A stretch of DNA of 64,000 nt from Nitrosomonas sp. (GTDB lineage: Bacteria; Pseudomonadota; Gammaproteobacteria; Burkholderiales; Nitrosomonadaceae). The notes beneath the pieces were generated by a model that made no database searches, had not been told where the DNA came from, and saw only the letters and a program-made list of their open reading frames with translations. How positions within the stretch are numbered: position 1 is the stretch's first letter; the number at the start of each line of letters is the position of its first letter. The stretch covers positions 1,275,156 through 1,339,155 of the forward strand of contig JADJLM010000001.1 in the NCBI GenBank assembly GCA_016710135.1, in the 5' to 3' direction. The translations under genes and the position numbers were made by a program. Shown piece after piece: positions 26,639 to 35,993 of the stretch.

Positions 26639-28980
26639 GTTTCAACAATCGAATCAGGATTTAGTGATAGGCTACTAATACCAACCTCATTGAGCCAAGC
26701 AGCAAAATCAGGGTAATCAGAGGGTCCTTGTCCACAAATACCAATATACTTACCTTGGGCCCGGCAAGCGTCAATGGCCATTTTCAGTATTTTTTTAACG
26801 GCAGGATTGCGTTCATCAAACGCATGAGCAACTAAACTCGAATCGCGATCAAGTCCAAGACACAGTTGTGTCATATCATTGGATCCAATCGAAAAACCAT
26901 CAAAGAACTGTAAAAATTCATCGGCGAGTAAGGCATTTGAAGGAATTTCGCACATCATGATTACACGCAAACCATTACTTCCTCGAGAAAGTCCTTGAGA
27001 TGCCAATAATGCTGTAACACCTTGAGCCTCTTCTAGCGTCCGGCAAAAGGGAATCATAATTTCCACATTGGTTAATCCCATTTCATCACGAACTTTGCGC
27101 AGTGCTTGGCACTCCAACTCGAAACAAGCTTGAAACTGCAGTGAAATATAACGAGAAGCGCCACGAAAACCAATCATTGGATTTTCTTCTCGTGGCTCAT
27201 ATTGATCACCACCGATTAAATTCGCATACTCATTGGATTTAAAATCGGATGTACGCACAATCACAGGGTTAGGATAAAAAGCAGCAGCAAGTGTCGCAAT
27301 ACCCTCGACCAATTTTTCAACATAAAACTGAATAGGATTCGCATACCCCGCACTACGATTCAGAATCAATGTTTGTATGTGTGATGGCACTTGATCAAAC
27401 TCCAATACGGCCTTAGGGTGAATGCCAATCATATTGTTGATAATGAACTCTAGGCGCGCTAACCCAACACCTTGATTAGGAATTTGAGAAAAAGCAAATG
27501 CATGAGAAGGATTGCCCACATTCATCATCATCTTGATGGGCAGTTCCGGTAACTGACCCATATCCGCCACCGAATGTTCGAATGCTAATAAGCCTTCATA
27601 AACATATCCGGTATTCCCTTCTGCGCATGAAATCGTAACTGAACTACCCGGTTTTATCTGAGAAGTCGCATCACCACAACCAACAACAGCCGGAATTCCC
27701 ATTTCTCTTGCTATAATTGCCGCATGACAGGTTCTTCCACCACGGTTCGTCACAATCGCTGCAGCGCGCTTCATGATGGGCTCCCAATCGGGATCAGTCA
27801 TATCAGTAACCAATACATCACCTGATTGAATTTCATGCATTTGATCAATACTAAAAATTACCTTGGCTGTTCCTTGACCGATTTTCTGTCCGATTGCTCG
27901 ACCCTCCGATAAAACCGTTCCTTTTTGAGTTAATTGGTATCGTTCTAGCGATGTGCCAGCCCGACTTTTAACTGTCTCCGGTCTAGCCTGGACAATATAT
28001 AGCGTTCCATCGAGTCCATCGAGAGCCCACTCAATGTCCATAGGCCTTCCATAATGCTGTTCAATCAATAAGGCCTGCTGAGCTAATTGCTCAACCTGTT
28101 GATCAGATAATGAGAACCGTTGACGACGCTCAACAGAAACATCCCGAGTCACGGTAAACGTATCTTGCTTAGAGAGATTCTCATAAACCATCTCGATCAA
28201 TTTTGTCCCAAGCCGTCGTGACAAGATTGCTGATTTTCCAGAACGCAGCCCTTGTTTATAGACATAAAACTCATCAGGATTGACAATACCCTGCACGATC
28301 GTTTCTCCAAGCCCATATGCGGATGTAACAAAAATCGCATTTTGGAAACCCGATTCCGTATCCAAAGTAAACATTACCCCACTAGCCCCCAGATCACTTC
28401 GTACCATCTTCTGAATACCTGCTGATAGAAAAACTTTATCATGCGAAAAATGCTGGTGGACACGGTATGCAATCGCTCGATCATTGTAGAGCGATGCAAA
28501 CACGATCTTAATTGCATGAATAATTTGTGGTAACCCGCTCACATTAAGTAGCGTTTCTTGCTGACCCGCAAAGGAGGCATCGGCAAGATCTTCTGCCGTC
28601 GCTGATGATCGAACAGCAAATGAAACTGCTTCACCGCCATCACTTTTCTCAAGCTTTTCATAGGCAATTGAAATAGCTTTTAATAGCTGATCCGGCAACT
28701 CAGCTTCGATCAACCACGCTCGAATGGTTTTACCAGTAAGCGCCAATGCTGAGACATCATCGACATCTAATTGATCGAGTAAATGTTTGATACGATGACT
28801 GATGTCATTCGCTTCTAAAAAATCCCGATAAGCCTCAGTAGTCGTTGCAAATCCTGTAGGCACATTAACGCCTAATTGAGTCAAATGACAAAACATTTCT
28901 CCTAGTGACGCATTTTTACCTCCTACTAGGGCAGTATCACCCATACTCAATTCATCAAACCACTTGATGTATTCTTTCAT
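26608..28980 (-). CDS. ppsA: Phosphoenolpyruvate synthase
   Basis: A 790-residue cytoplasmic enzyme converting pyruvate and ATP to phosphoenolpyruvate, AMP and phosphate for gluconeogenesis. The N-terminal nucleotide-binding domain has LVGGKNASLGEM (18-29) and SATAEDLADASFAGQQET. The swivelling domain has the phosphohistidine motif RGGRTCHAAIIAREMGIPA. The C-terminal PEP-binding barrel has VGLARLEFIIN, FRGASRY, FSIGSNDMTQLCLGLDRDSS and CGQGPSDYPDF. Length and order match the family. It is transcribed with ppsR. Confidence 0.97.
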   Translation of the reverse strand: MKEYIKWFDELSMGDTALVGGKNASLGEMFCHLTQLGVNVPTGFATTTEAYRDFLEANDISHRIKHLLDQLDVDDVSALALTGKTIRAWLIEAELPDQLLKAISIAYEKLEKSDGGEAVSFAVRSSATAEDLADASFAGQQETLLNVSGLPQIIHAIKIVFASLYNDRAIAYRVHQHFSHDKVFLSAGIQKMVRSDLGASGVMFTLDTESGFQNAIFVTSAYGLGETIVQGIVNPDEFYVYKQGLRSGKSAILSRRLGTKLIEMVYENLSKQDTFTVTRDVSVERRQRFSLSDQQVEQLAQQALLIEQHYGRPMDIEWALDGLDGTLYIVQARPETVKSRAGTSLERYQLTQKGTVLSEGRAIGQKIGQGTAKVIFSIDQMHEIQSGDVLVTDMTDPDWEPIMKRAAAIVTNRGGRTCHAAIIAREMGIPAVVGCGDATSQIKPGSSVTISCAEGNTGYVYEGLLAFEHSVADMGQLPELPIKMMMNVGNPSHAFAFSQIPNQGVGLARLEFIINNMIGIHPKAVLEFDQVPSHIQTLILNRSAGYANPIQFYVEKLVEGIATLAAAFYPNPVIVRTSDFKSNEYANLIGGDQYEPREENPMIGFRGASRYISLQFQACFELECQALRKVRDEMGLTNVEIMIPFCRTLEEAQGVTALLASQGLSRGSNGLRVIMMCEIPSNALLADEFLQFFDGFSIGSNDMTQLCLGLDRDSSLVAHAFDERNPAVKKILKMAIDACRAQGKYIGICGQGPSDYPDFAAWLNEVGISSLSLNPDSIVETWLYLASLTK

Positions 28981-29016
28981 CTCGAATTATGATCAATTAA
29001 TTAATTGTATTTATAA

Positions 29017-30198
29017 GGAAGCTCTGATTAAGTTATTTATTCCAGTTTTGTCGACAAAGCTATCAGTAAAGTAGCTAATACAGGCATTATTGTGCAATTA
29101 ATAGCTGTAATTTTTAGCAGATCGCATACTATTCAGCCCCCTGATGCTGATTTTCAGGGGTATTGGACGGAATTATCCGTGGTTGGCATCCACACCTTAC
29201 GGACATGGTAAAGATTAGCCAAGGCAAACAACAAGTAGAGCTGTTGTGCATTCTTGAACAATCCTCGGTAACAGGTTTTATAACCAAATTGTCGTTTGAC
29301 AATGCGAAACGGATGCTCCACCTTTGCACGGAGTGAAGCCAGCATGCGATTGAGTACGGCATGTTCTGCGGGCAATTCCTCACCGCGCTTGCGTTTGAAT
29401 GGCATACCCCAGACTGGCTCTTCCGGCTGTCGTTGTGCTTCCAGATTGCGATCATTACGAGTATAAGCTCGATCTCCCAATACAATCGCCTCTTCGCCAT
29501 GTACCAGTGCATCAATCATGTTGCCATCGGCTACTTTGGCCGTGGTAATTTCGGCCATACCAGGCCAGAATCAGCATCTACGCCTATGTGTGCTTTTAAT
29601 CCAAAGTAATAGTTGCTGCCTTTCTTAGTCGAACTCTCTCGCCATCACGTTTGCGTTGCCGGTTCTTGGTCGATGGCGGGGCCGCTATCAGCGTGGCGTC
29701 GCTATCGTGCCCTGACGCAGCAATAATCCCTGCTGGGCTAACTGAGCAGTTGTTTCAGCAAATAGGCTTTGTGCCAAGTGATGCTTCTCCAGCAGGTGAC
29801 GAAATTTGAGGATCGTCGTTTCATCAGGCATGGCATCTTCTCCTGCATCCAGGCCTGCAAATTCACGCAGCATCGGCACATCATGTAACGCTTCTTCCAT
29901 GCCCGGATCTGAATAACCAAACCATTGTTGCATCATATGAATTCGCAGCATCGCTTCCAGCTCAAATGGCTTGCGTCCTAATCCTGCTACCGGATAGTGC
30001 GGCGCGATCCGATTTGTCCACTCTGCCCAAGAAATCACTTGCTCCATTTCTTCGAGAAACTTTTGCCGGCGAGTTACTTTTTGGTTTCTTGATAAATAAT
30101 GGAATCGACAAGCCTAATTGTTTCATCAATGCGCTCCCTTACAGTGGTTACAATCTACCGAATATTCTACAAGTTCTTGAGACTTATTCAGAGTTTCC
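29017..30198. mobile_element. IS5-family insertion sequence remnant
   Basis: The terminal inverted repeats are GGAAGCTCTGATTAAGT (from 29017) and, inward from 30198, GGAAACTCTGAATAAGT, with 15 of 17 positions identical. The 1182-bp span contains a broken IS5-type transposase on the minus strand. It abuts the 3' part of an IS3 transposase, so it probably landed in or beside that element. Confidence 0.75.
29154..30126 (-). pseudogene. IS5-family transposase, broken
   Basis: The original start is probably the ATG at 30126 (MKQLGLSIPLFIKKP). An A run near 30078-30082 is one base short, shifting into the frame that reads RRQKFLEEMEQVISWAEWTN. The N-terminal half follows (PDETTILKFRHLLEKHHLAQ), then another one-base loss near 29708 (GTI, then ATLIAAPPSTKNRQRKR out of frame). 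A deletion follows, then the C-terminal half with AIVLGDRAYTRNDRN and KVEHPFRIVKRQFGYKT, the DDE glutamate region of IS5. Non-functional. Confidence 0.82.
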
Positions 30199-30836
30199 TT
30201 AGTGTATCGTGAGCATTTGAGGTGTGCTGTCAAAAACGGAGTCCATCGGTTTAAGCGGCAAGCAGATTTGCATAGTATTGCTGCGTATTGTCGTGTTTTG
30301 AATCTTCTATGATGCACCAGCTCTATTTTAAGTATTCCCCAGAAACTTTCCATCGGTGCATTATCATAACAGTCACCCTTGCGACTCATGGAAGCGATCA
30401 TGCCAAATTGCCGTAATTGATTCTGGTAATCATGCGCACAGTATTGGCTACCTCGATCGGAGTGAGCAATTAGCCCCTTATCCGGGTTTTTACTTGCAGT
30501 TGCACGAAATAATGCCTGCATAACCAGACTCTTTGTCATCTTCTCATTCATGGCATAGCCGACCAGCTCCCCGTTAAACAGATCCTTTACGCCAGCTAAG
30601 TACAACCAGCCCTCATTCGTAGAAATATAAGTGACATCACTGACCCACACAATACCAGGTGCGTTAACAGTAAATTCCCGATTCAGAATATTGGGTGCAA
30701 CCGGTAAATTATGTTTAGAATCAGTCGTTACCTTGAATTTTAACTGTTGCTTACAACGCAAACCCAATTTCTTGCGCAGTGTTCGAACGCGATATGGCGT
30801 GGTCTGTACTCCGTGAATTCCATCTCCATCCTCCAT
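30199..30836 (-). pseudogene. IS3-family transposase OrfB, truncated
   Basis: A retroviral-type integrase core: PGIVWVSDVTYISTNEGWLY (first Asp), GLIAHSDRGSQYCAHDYQNQ (second Asp), MSRKGDCYDNAPMESFWGIL (catalytic Glu). The N-terminal part and OrfA are missing. After HHRRFKTRQ the sequence loses IS3 similarity, and the open frame then runs into the end of the IS5 element. It is the relic of an older insertion disrupted by later events. Confidence 0.8.
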
Positions 30837-31273
30837 TTCATCCCTTCATTTTATGAAACTTCGGACTCCATGGAAATCAGCATACCTCACATTCTGTGGT
30901 TCGTAGCATCGGGGTTCAGGGCGCCAGCGGAAGCTCGCGTTTGTGCCAGGTGTTGCCATAGGTATGCACGATACTGGTACAGACGTACTCGCCGGGACAG
31001 CGCACGCTATCGACGATGTTCACCGTGACTTCCTACGTATAGAAAAAATAAACGCCCTTTCTCATAAGAACCGAATTTATCGAGAAAGGATTTGGTTGTC
31101 AAACTGACCAGAAAGTCATCTGAAGTTTGCAAAATTTGTCTTTGATCAGCAGCAAAGAGAGGATAAGCCAAAATAGCCAAAAATTTTAGTAATTGTCGCT
31201 CTTTCCAGGGTGACGACGATGATTTTCAGGGTTCCATCGCAATGCGAGCAATGCTAGAAATTCTTACAAAACC
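30837..31273. other. IS-adjacent debris with unidentified coding fragments
   Basis: On the minus strand 30916-31037 encodes a fragment reading EVTVNIVDSVRCPGEYVC, then TSIVHTYGNTWHKRELPLAP and a stop. It is richer in G+C than its surroundings and has no start. Further right (31040-31200) another minus-strand open stretch contains LLKFLAILAYPLFAADQRQ. I recognise neither. They are probably pieces of genes broken by the nearby transposition events. Confidence 0.4.
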
Positions 31274-31951
31274 TCAGCGGGTCATGCGTAGCCCCACAAA
31301 ATTAGCAACCAAGCTGGATACCAAAATGGCCATATAAAACTGGCCTGCAACCATTTCAAGATAGACGATAGTTCTAAGCAATGGATTTATGGGTGTAATA
31401 TCGCCAAAACCGGAAGTAGTCAGCGTTACAAAACTGAAATATAAAATATTGTCGAATTGCGATGACCTACCATCGAACACAATCCCCTGGAATGCGCTTT
31501 GTGGCCAGAGATCCAGAAATACCACATAGACCATCGCCCAGATCAAACCTAACAATAGGTACACGCATATCGCCCCAATCAGGCTGTTTGCATCGGTATC
31601 CCGAAAACTAAAGACATGTCGTCCCGCGATAAAACAGCTCAACACCGAGAACAGCAGCACAAAAATGGAGGAACTAAGTTCTAAAATTAAACTGTGGAAA
31701 AACAAAGCTATCACCGCAATCCCAATGTTCAATCCGGCGAGGGCAAGTCCGAAATAAAATATCCATCGAGCCTGATAAAGACTCCACACACTAATAATGT
31801 TGAACAATCCAAACACGACTAGCAGCGTAGCCCGCATTACATTCAGTTCGATGGTCGTACCAAAATACAGGCGCAGGCTCGGCGGCAACACGAAAAGCAA
31901 TAGCAAGCCCACCAGAAGGTAGGAAAAATTATGTTGCTCGGTTTTTGTCAT
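31274..31951 (-). CDS. Two-helix-pore potassium-channel-like membrane protein
   Basis: A 225-residue protein with about six hydrophobic segments, the last pair flanking a pore loop. The loop reads FVTLTTSGFGDITPINP, corresponding to the channel signature TVGYGD but with TSGFGD. Helices before the pore resemble a degenerate voltage-sensor-free bundle. It belongs to the Ion_trans_2 class. TSGFGD occurs in some bacterial and two-pore channels, so potassium selectivity is plausible but not assured. No regulatory RCK domain is attached. It is transcribed alone on the minus strand, beside IS debris. Confidence 0.78.
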   Translation of the reverse strand: MTKTEQHNFSYLLVGLLLLFVLPPSLRLYFGTTIELNVMRATLLVVFGLFNIISVWSLYQARWIFYFGLALAGLNIGIAVIALFFHSLILELSSSIFVLLFSVLSCFIAGRHVFSFRDTDANSLIGAICVYLLLGLIWAMVYVVFLDLWPQSAFQGIVFDGRSSQFDNILYFSFVTLTTSGFGDITPINPLLRTIVYLEMVAGQFYMAILVSSLVANFVGLRMTR

Positions 31952-32223
31952 GGTTATTGGAATCCTTTTGCGAAACGGAAAAAATCTTATTTTTAGTCAA
32001 ATGAATTTGAAGAGCAATAGGATAGATTGGTATTTTTAACCATTTGACATAATATTACACTGGTGTGATGCTACTCGGTATTATCCCTACAGCAACCGAG
32101 CAGATACCATTTATTCATAAATGGCAGGATGTACCGGTGGGTTATTCAATGTAATATGAAGCTAAACGCAACATCGAGATACGCCGTGCCTATAGAATCT
32201 CTGCCTGATACATAACACATGCG
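31952..32223. promoter_or_regulatory. Intergenic region, channel promoter
   Basis: About 270 bp between two minus-strand genes. It is AT-rich, with no gene and no stable hairpin that I could identify. It presumably carries the channel promoter. Confidence 0.35.
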
Positions 32224-32598
32224 TTAATCAAATTGTATTGTCAAAAGCAAACACTGCGTTCCTTCCTGTTGTACATCACTGAAAGAAATTTGCCCCGTAA
32301 CACATTTACCGTTCTTTCCGATCAACTCAAAATGATGACCTATTCGTGATAAGAACCGCAAATAAGTATTCGCTCTACCCTGTTTTAATAAAGTAACGGA
32401 AGCCAATTTCGGTATTACATCTGCAACTGAGCGTCCAATTAAATCGTGTTGTAACCAACCAAGGAGATTTGCTCCCTTCTGGCTACAATCATAGATCAGT
32501 CCATGCTCCGACACAGTCATTACAGCAAATGCCTCGTTAGTAATTTGTTTAAATTCGATAGGCGCAGTATTACCTGCTTCCAAGGGCACGCTATTCAT
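32224..32598 (-). CDS. Single PAS-domain protein
   Basis: A 124-residue protein made of one PAS domain: AFAVMTVSEHGLIYDCSQKG (28-47), ANLLGWLQHDLIGRSVADVI (48-67), and a final strand pair with FELIGKNGKCVTGQISFSDV. No output domain is attached, so it would act in trans on a partner or be a remnant sensor. No conserved cysteine or histidine clearly marks heme or flavin binding. A ribosome site GGAG lies about 10 bp upstream of the ATG. Partner and ligand are unknown. Confidence 0.75.
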   Translation of the reverse strand: MNSVPLEAGNTAPIEFKQITNEAFAVMTVSEHGLIYDCSQKGANLLGWLQHDLIGRSVADVIPKLASVTLLKQGRANTYLRFLSRIGHHFELIGKNGKCVTGQISFSDVQQEGTQCLLLTIQFD

Positions 32599-32743
32599 TT
32601 CCTTCTCCTTTGAGGGGAATTTTCCCTATTTAAAAATACGGTAAAAATAACTTTACCGCGTTGGTGTTAATTATTTTTGACAGTGAGGATAAAAACACTA
32701 AAGAATAGACAGACTAAAACCTGATTATTGTTAATTGACTTTT

Positions 32744-33460
32744 ATGAGCACCAGCCAACCAACAACTATTTTTACTCGATCTTGGTCGTTGTATGATCTT
32801 ATTACCGCTTATAACTATATGTTTCACCAGGAAATCTATGATAGCGTGCAACAACTGCTTGGATTACGGCAAGATATTGCTCACTATCGCATACTTGATC
32901 TTGGATGTGGAAACGCCCGCTTCATGGCGCCGTGTTTACTGAAATACCTGCCGGTCTATTATGAAGGGGTTGATCTTTCGGAGACAGCGTTAGCCGAGGC
33001 CAAAACCTATTTGGCTCAACTCACTTGTCCGGTTAAATTAACACATAACGATTTGTTAGCATCAATCGAATCAACCCAAGATCAATGGGATATTATTTTT
33101 AGTGGATTTGCTGTTCACCACCTAACACCAGAAGATAAAGTGCGATTCTTCAATGCAGTGGGTCGGTCCCTATCAAAACGAGGATGGCTAATTCTGGTAG
33201 ATGTTGTACGCGAAGAACATCAAGACCGTGAAACCTATTTAAATCGCTATCTGCAATTCATGCGCGAAACCTGGATTAAAGTTCCACCGGAACAGCTTGA
33301 GGAAGCTTGTACCCACGTGCATGATCACGACTACCCTGAAACCTTTTCTACTTTACAGCAAATGGCAATTAGTGCTGGACTCCATGCGCAACGGGTTGTT
33401 AGTCAGTATGGTCAGCACTGCACGCTGTTATTTTCCCCTACAAATTTACCTACGCTTTAA
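32744..33460 (+). CDS. Class I SAM-dependent methyltransferase
   Basis: A 238-residue soluble protein, started at ATG 32744 (MSTSQPTTIFTRSW). Motif I is YRILDLGCGNARFMAPCLLK, the acidic residue ending strand 2 is in YEGVDLSETAL, and motif III/IV is DIIFSGFAVHHLTPEDKV, followed by LSKRGWLILVDVVREEH. This is the methyltransferase type 12/25 pattern. Substrate unknown. It ends 16 bp before the BASS transporter start on the same strand, suggesting one operon. Confidence 0.85.
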   Translation: MSTSQPTTIFTRSWSLYDLITAYNYMFHQEIYDSVQQLLGLRQDIAHYRILDLGCGNARFMAPCLLKYLPVYYEGVDLSETALAEAKTYLAQLTCPVKLTHNDLLASIESTQDQWDIIFSGFAVHHLTPEDKVRFFNAVGRSLSKRGWLILVDVVREEHQDRETYLNRYLQFMRETWIKVPPEQLEEACTHVHDHDYPETFSTLQQMAISAGLHAQRVVSQYGQHCTLLFSPTNLPTL

Positions 33461-33476
33461 TCCTACCTTCTTTGAT

Positions 33477-34397
33477 ATGCTTCAAAAACTAACTTTGCTT
33501 TTCCCATTGTGGATGCTGATATCGGCAACGCTTGCGCTATTCAATCCAGCATGGTTTACACCCCTCAATCAAGGATCAACTGTCGTGCTTATCTTAGCTT
33601 TTGTAATGCTTTGTATGGGTCTGACACTTACCGTCGATGATTTTCGTCGAATTGGTCGTATGCCCAAGGCTGTTGCAACTGGCCTCTTTGGGCAATATAC
33701 CATTATGCCGGCACTCGCCTGGGGAATTGCAACATTAATGAATTTACCTGTTCACTTTGCGATTGGTCTAATTCTAGTCGGATGCTGTCCCGGGGGAACC
33801 GCCTCGAATTTAGTCTCATACATTGCCAAAGCAGATGTCGCACTATCGGTCGTCATGACGGTTTGTTCGACGCTCGCTGCCATTATACTCACGCCACTAC
33901 TCACTAAATTATTCGCTGGTACTTTAGTGCCAGTTGATACCTGGATGCTATTTAAGCAAACCCTACAAGTCGTTATTTTACCGGTCACACTCGGCATCGC
34001 ACTCAATCACTGGCTCCCTAATACTGTGCAGCGCATAATTCCTTTTGCACCGTTATTGGCCGTCATTGCTGTCTGCATGATCTGTGCAACTGTTTTTGCT
34101 GGCCAAGCAGAAGGAATTCTCAATTATATCGGTGAACTCATATTAGCAACGGCATTGCTCCATGCAGGTGGTTTCTTCTTGGGCTATAGTCTAGCTAAAC
34201 TATCAAATCATAATGGACGAAGCATGCGTACCATTTCGATCGAAGTAGGTATGCAAAATTCCGGTTTGGCCATTGTGCTGTCAAAGCAAGCATTTCCATT
34301 GCTCCCGCTCGCACCCGTAGTTGGCGCGATTTCGGTCCTAATGCACTCGCTATTAGGTAGCCTTCTTGCTGTCATCTGGCGCAACCAGAGACCCTAG
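33477..34397 (+). CDS. Bile acid:sodium symporter (BASS) family transporter
   Basis: A 306-residue protein with nine to ten helices. The frame is open from 33297, but the upstream part overlaps the methyltransferase and is not protein-like, so MLQKLTLLFPLWML at 33477 is the chosen start. Family signatures are GLTLTVDDFRRIGRMPKAV, LVGCCPGGTASNLVSYIAKA and a late SIEVGMQNSGLAIVLSKQAF. The BASS fold couples sodium to organic anions such as pyruvate, pantoate or sulfonates; the actual substrate is not readable. Confidence 0.9.
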   Translation: MLQKLTLLFPLWMLISATLALFNPAWFTPLNQGSTVVLILAFVMLCMGLTLTVDDFRRIGRMPKAVATGLFGQYTIMPALAWGIATLMNLPVHFAIGLILVGCCPGGTASNLVSYIAKADVALSVVMTVCSTLAAIILTPLLTKLFAGTLVPVDTWMLFKQTLQVVILPVTLGIALNHWLPNTVQRIIPFAPLLAVIAVCMICATVFAGQAEGILNYIGELILATALLHAGGFFLGYSLAKLSNHNGRSMRTISIEVGMQNSGLAIVLSKQAFPLLPLAPVVGAISVLMHSLLGSLLAVIWRNQRP

Positions 34398-34403
34398 TTT
34401 AGG

Positions 34404-35538
34404 TCTTATTCCAATTCTATTTTAAAACAGCATTAATAATCCAATCCCATCCGGCAATGCTGCGCATAGTTTCCTGGTTTAATTCAAAGCTTTTTAGCGC
34501 ACATTCCAGATGTATTTCAAGCGCATCCAGACTATCGAAGGCGCGGTTATGAAAGAATTTTTCCCGCAATTCATCCCATACATGTTCCTGCGGGTTGAGT
34601 TCTGGCGAGTAAGGTGGTAGAAACAGGATTCGCATATTCTCTGCCAATTTCATGGTTTGGCTTTTGTGCCAGCCTGCACCGTCCATCACCATAATGATAT
34701 TTTCATGCAGGTAACGTGCCGCGATTTCACCCATGAAGAGTTGCATGCAGTCCCCGTTCACCCAGGGCAGAATTAGGGAATCAAATCACCCATCTAGTGG
34801 GCTGACTGCGCCATAGGCGTAGGTGTATTGTTGCGTCAGCATGGCACGTACCATGGGACGATGGGGCTTCTTGTCCCAGCAGTGCCGTACATCGCTGATG
34901 CGGCCGAAACGCGCTTCATCCTGAAACATTAGGCGCAGCGGGCGCGGGACCGCAAAAGCCGCCACTTCCTCGGTTAGCCGCTCGGGGAGTTTTTTTCCAC
35001 GCCTCGCGCGCTGCTGGGTCGGCTTGTGGATGGCTTTTATCCGGAGCCAGTTTGCGCCAGCCATGCCGTGCCAGCATCTGGTACAGAGTGGACAACGCCA
35101 GTGACTTGCCCAGCCTAGCTTCAACCGCTGGCTTCAAGGGCGGAACAATGACCACGCCACCGATAGCGCCTCACTCAGCACTTCATCCAGAATCCTAGCT
35201 TCCTGCTCCAGACTAGCTTTGGCACGGTTACGTAATTCACGTTTGCTGCGCGTGGTTTTATTCTCTTCTCCCGTCGCTGGATCATAACGGGTGCGCATTC
35301 TGCAAGTGACTCCTACCGAGCGTCCAATGGCAAGCGCCGTCTGCTCCAGACTTAAACCTAGCAACAATGGCAGCACTATCGCTTGCGCAGCTCGGAGTTC
35401 TGCCGCAGTCTTGGCTTTCTTTAACCGTTCCATCGCTACCTCAAGTTGCTCCGTCCCACTTGCCTTCCGTGCCATGATGGCCTCTACCAAAGGTAAAAAT
35501 TATATTATTACTGTTTCTATCTGTAATTGGAATTAAGT
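34404..35538. mobile_element. IS630-family insertion sequence remnant
   Basis: A broken IS630 transposase lies between imperfect inverted ends, CTTATTCCAATT near 34405 and, inward from about 35537, ACTTAATTCCAATT. Boundaries are approximate to a few bases. TA dinucleotides, the usual IS630 target, lie beside both ends. Confidence 0.6.
34417..35490 (-). pseudogene. IS630-family transposase, broken in several frames
   Basis: The N-terminal part (35134-35490) has a helix-turn-helix region with LSLEQTALAIGRSVGVTCRM. The middle (34786-35124) has LRLMFQDEARFGRISDVRHC, the first catalytic Asp/Glu region. The C-terminal part (34417-34761) has IIMVMDGAGWHKSQ (second Asp) and LPPYSPELNPQEHVWDELRE (final Glu). 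These lie in different frames with a stop between each, so at least two shifts exist. Not functional. Confidence 0.85.
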
Positions 35539-35651
35539 AGCTACAAAAGACCAGATTATTCAGTTTGCATTCAGGAGATATCCCGTATTGTTGTTACTAA
35601 CGATTAAGTAGTGATCGGAATTACCAAACAACCAATTGCGAGGAGATTATC

Positions 35652-35924
35652 ATGAGAAAATTAATTTTATTGATGTTTATGGTACTTTTGTTATGTGGAT
35701 TCCGTGCCCCCAATGGAGCTTTAATTTCTAAAGGTGATTTAGTCGATAAACTGGTCGTGAATTTGGGTCAGCCAATCGCTCGCATTCCGGTTGTAACCCA
35801 TCGCAGTATTTATCCCCCTTATTATAGCTCACGGGAAATTTGGACTTACAAAATCAAACAATATAACTACCGTTTTGTTATCGATAGTGGTGTCATTATC
35901 CATGAAGATTGGACTCGATTTTGA
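35652..35924 (+). CDS. Small exported protein (DUF2845-like)
   Basis: A 90-residue protein with a good ribosome site (GAGGAG, 7 bp before ATG) and a signal peptide (MRKLILLMFMVLLLCGFRA). The mature part reads LISKGDLVDKLVVNLGQPI, then IWTYKIKQYNYRFVIDSGVI. This is the GD-x-x-x-x-L-x-x-GxP followed by a W-Y beta-strand layout of DUF2845/SmpA-like small periplasmic proteins. Function unknown. It is a single gene converging with carbonic anhydrase. Confidence 0.7.
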   Translation: MRKLILLMFMVLLLCGFRAPNGALISKGDLVDKLVVNLGQPIARIPVVTHRSIYPPYYSSREIWTYKIKQYNYRFVIDSGVIIHEDWTRF

Positions 35925-35943
35925 TACGAGTAATAGCACTGAA

Positions 35944-35993
35944 CATTGCTTAGTAAAGCGCCAAATCCAGAGAAAACACGATACTAAGCAATG
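35944..35993. terminator. Convergent hairpin between small exported protein and carbonic anhydrase
   Basis: Perfect 12-bp arms CATTGCTTAGTA (35944-35955) and TACTAAGCAATG (35982-35993) with a 26-nt loop. The right arm overlaps the carbonic anhydrase stop codon. No T tract follows, so it is a tentative bidirectional terminator. Confidence 0.45.

Noticed and set aside
33297..33476. Upstream extension of the BASS transporter
   Set aside because: It overlaps the methyltransferase coding sequence and lacks protein-like character; the conserved domain starts at 33477.
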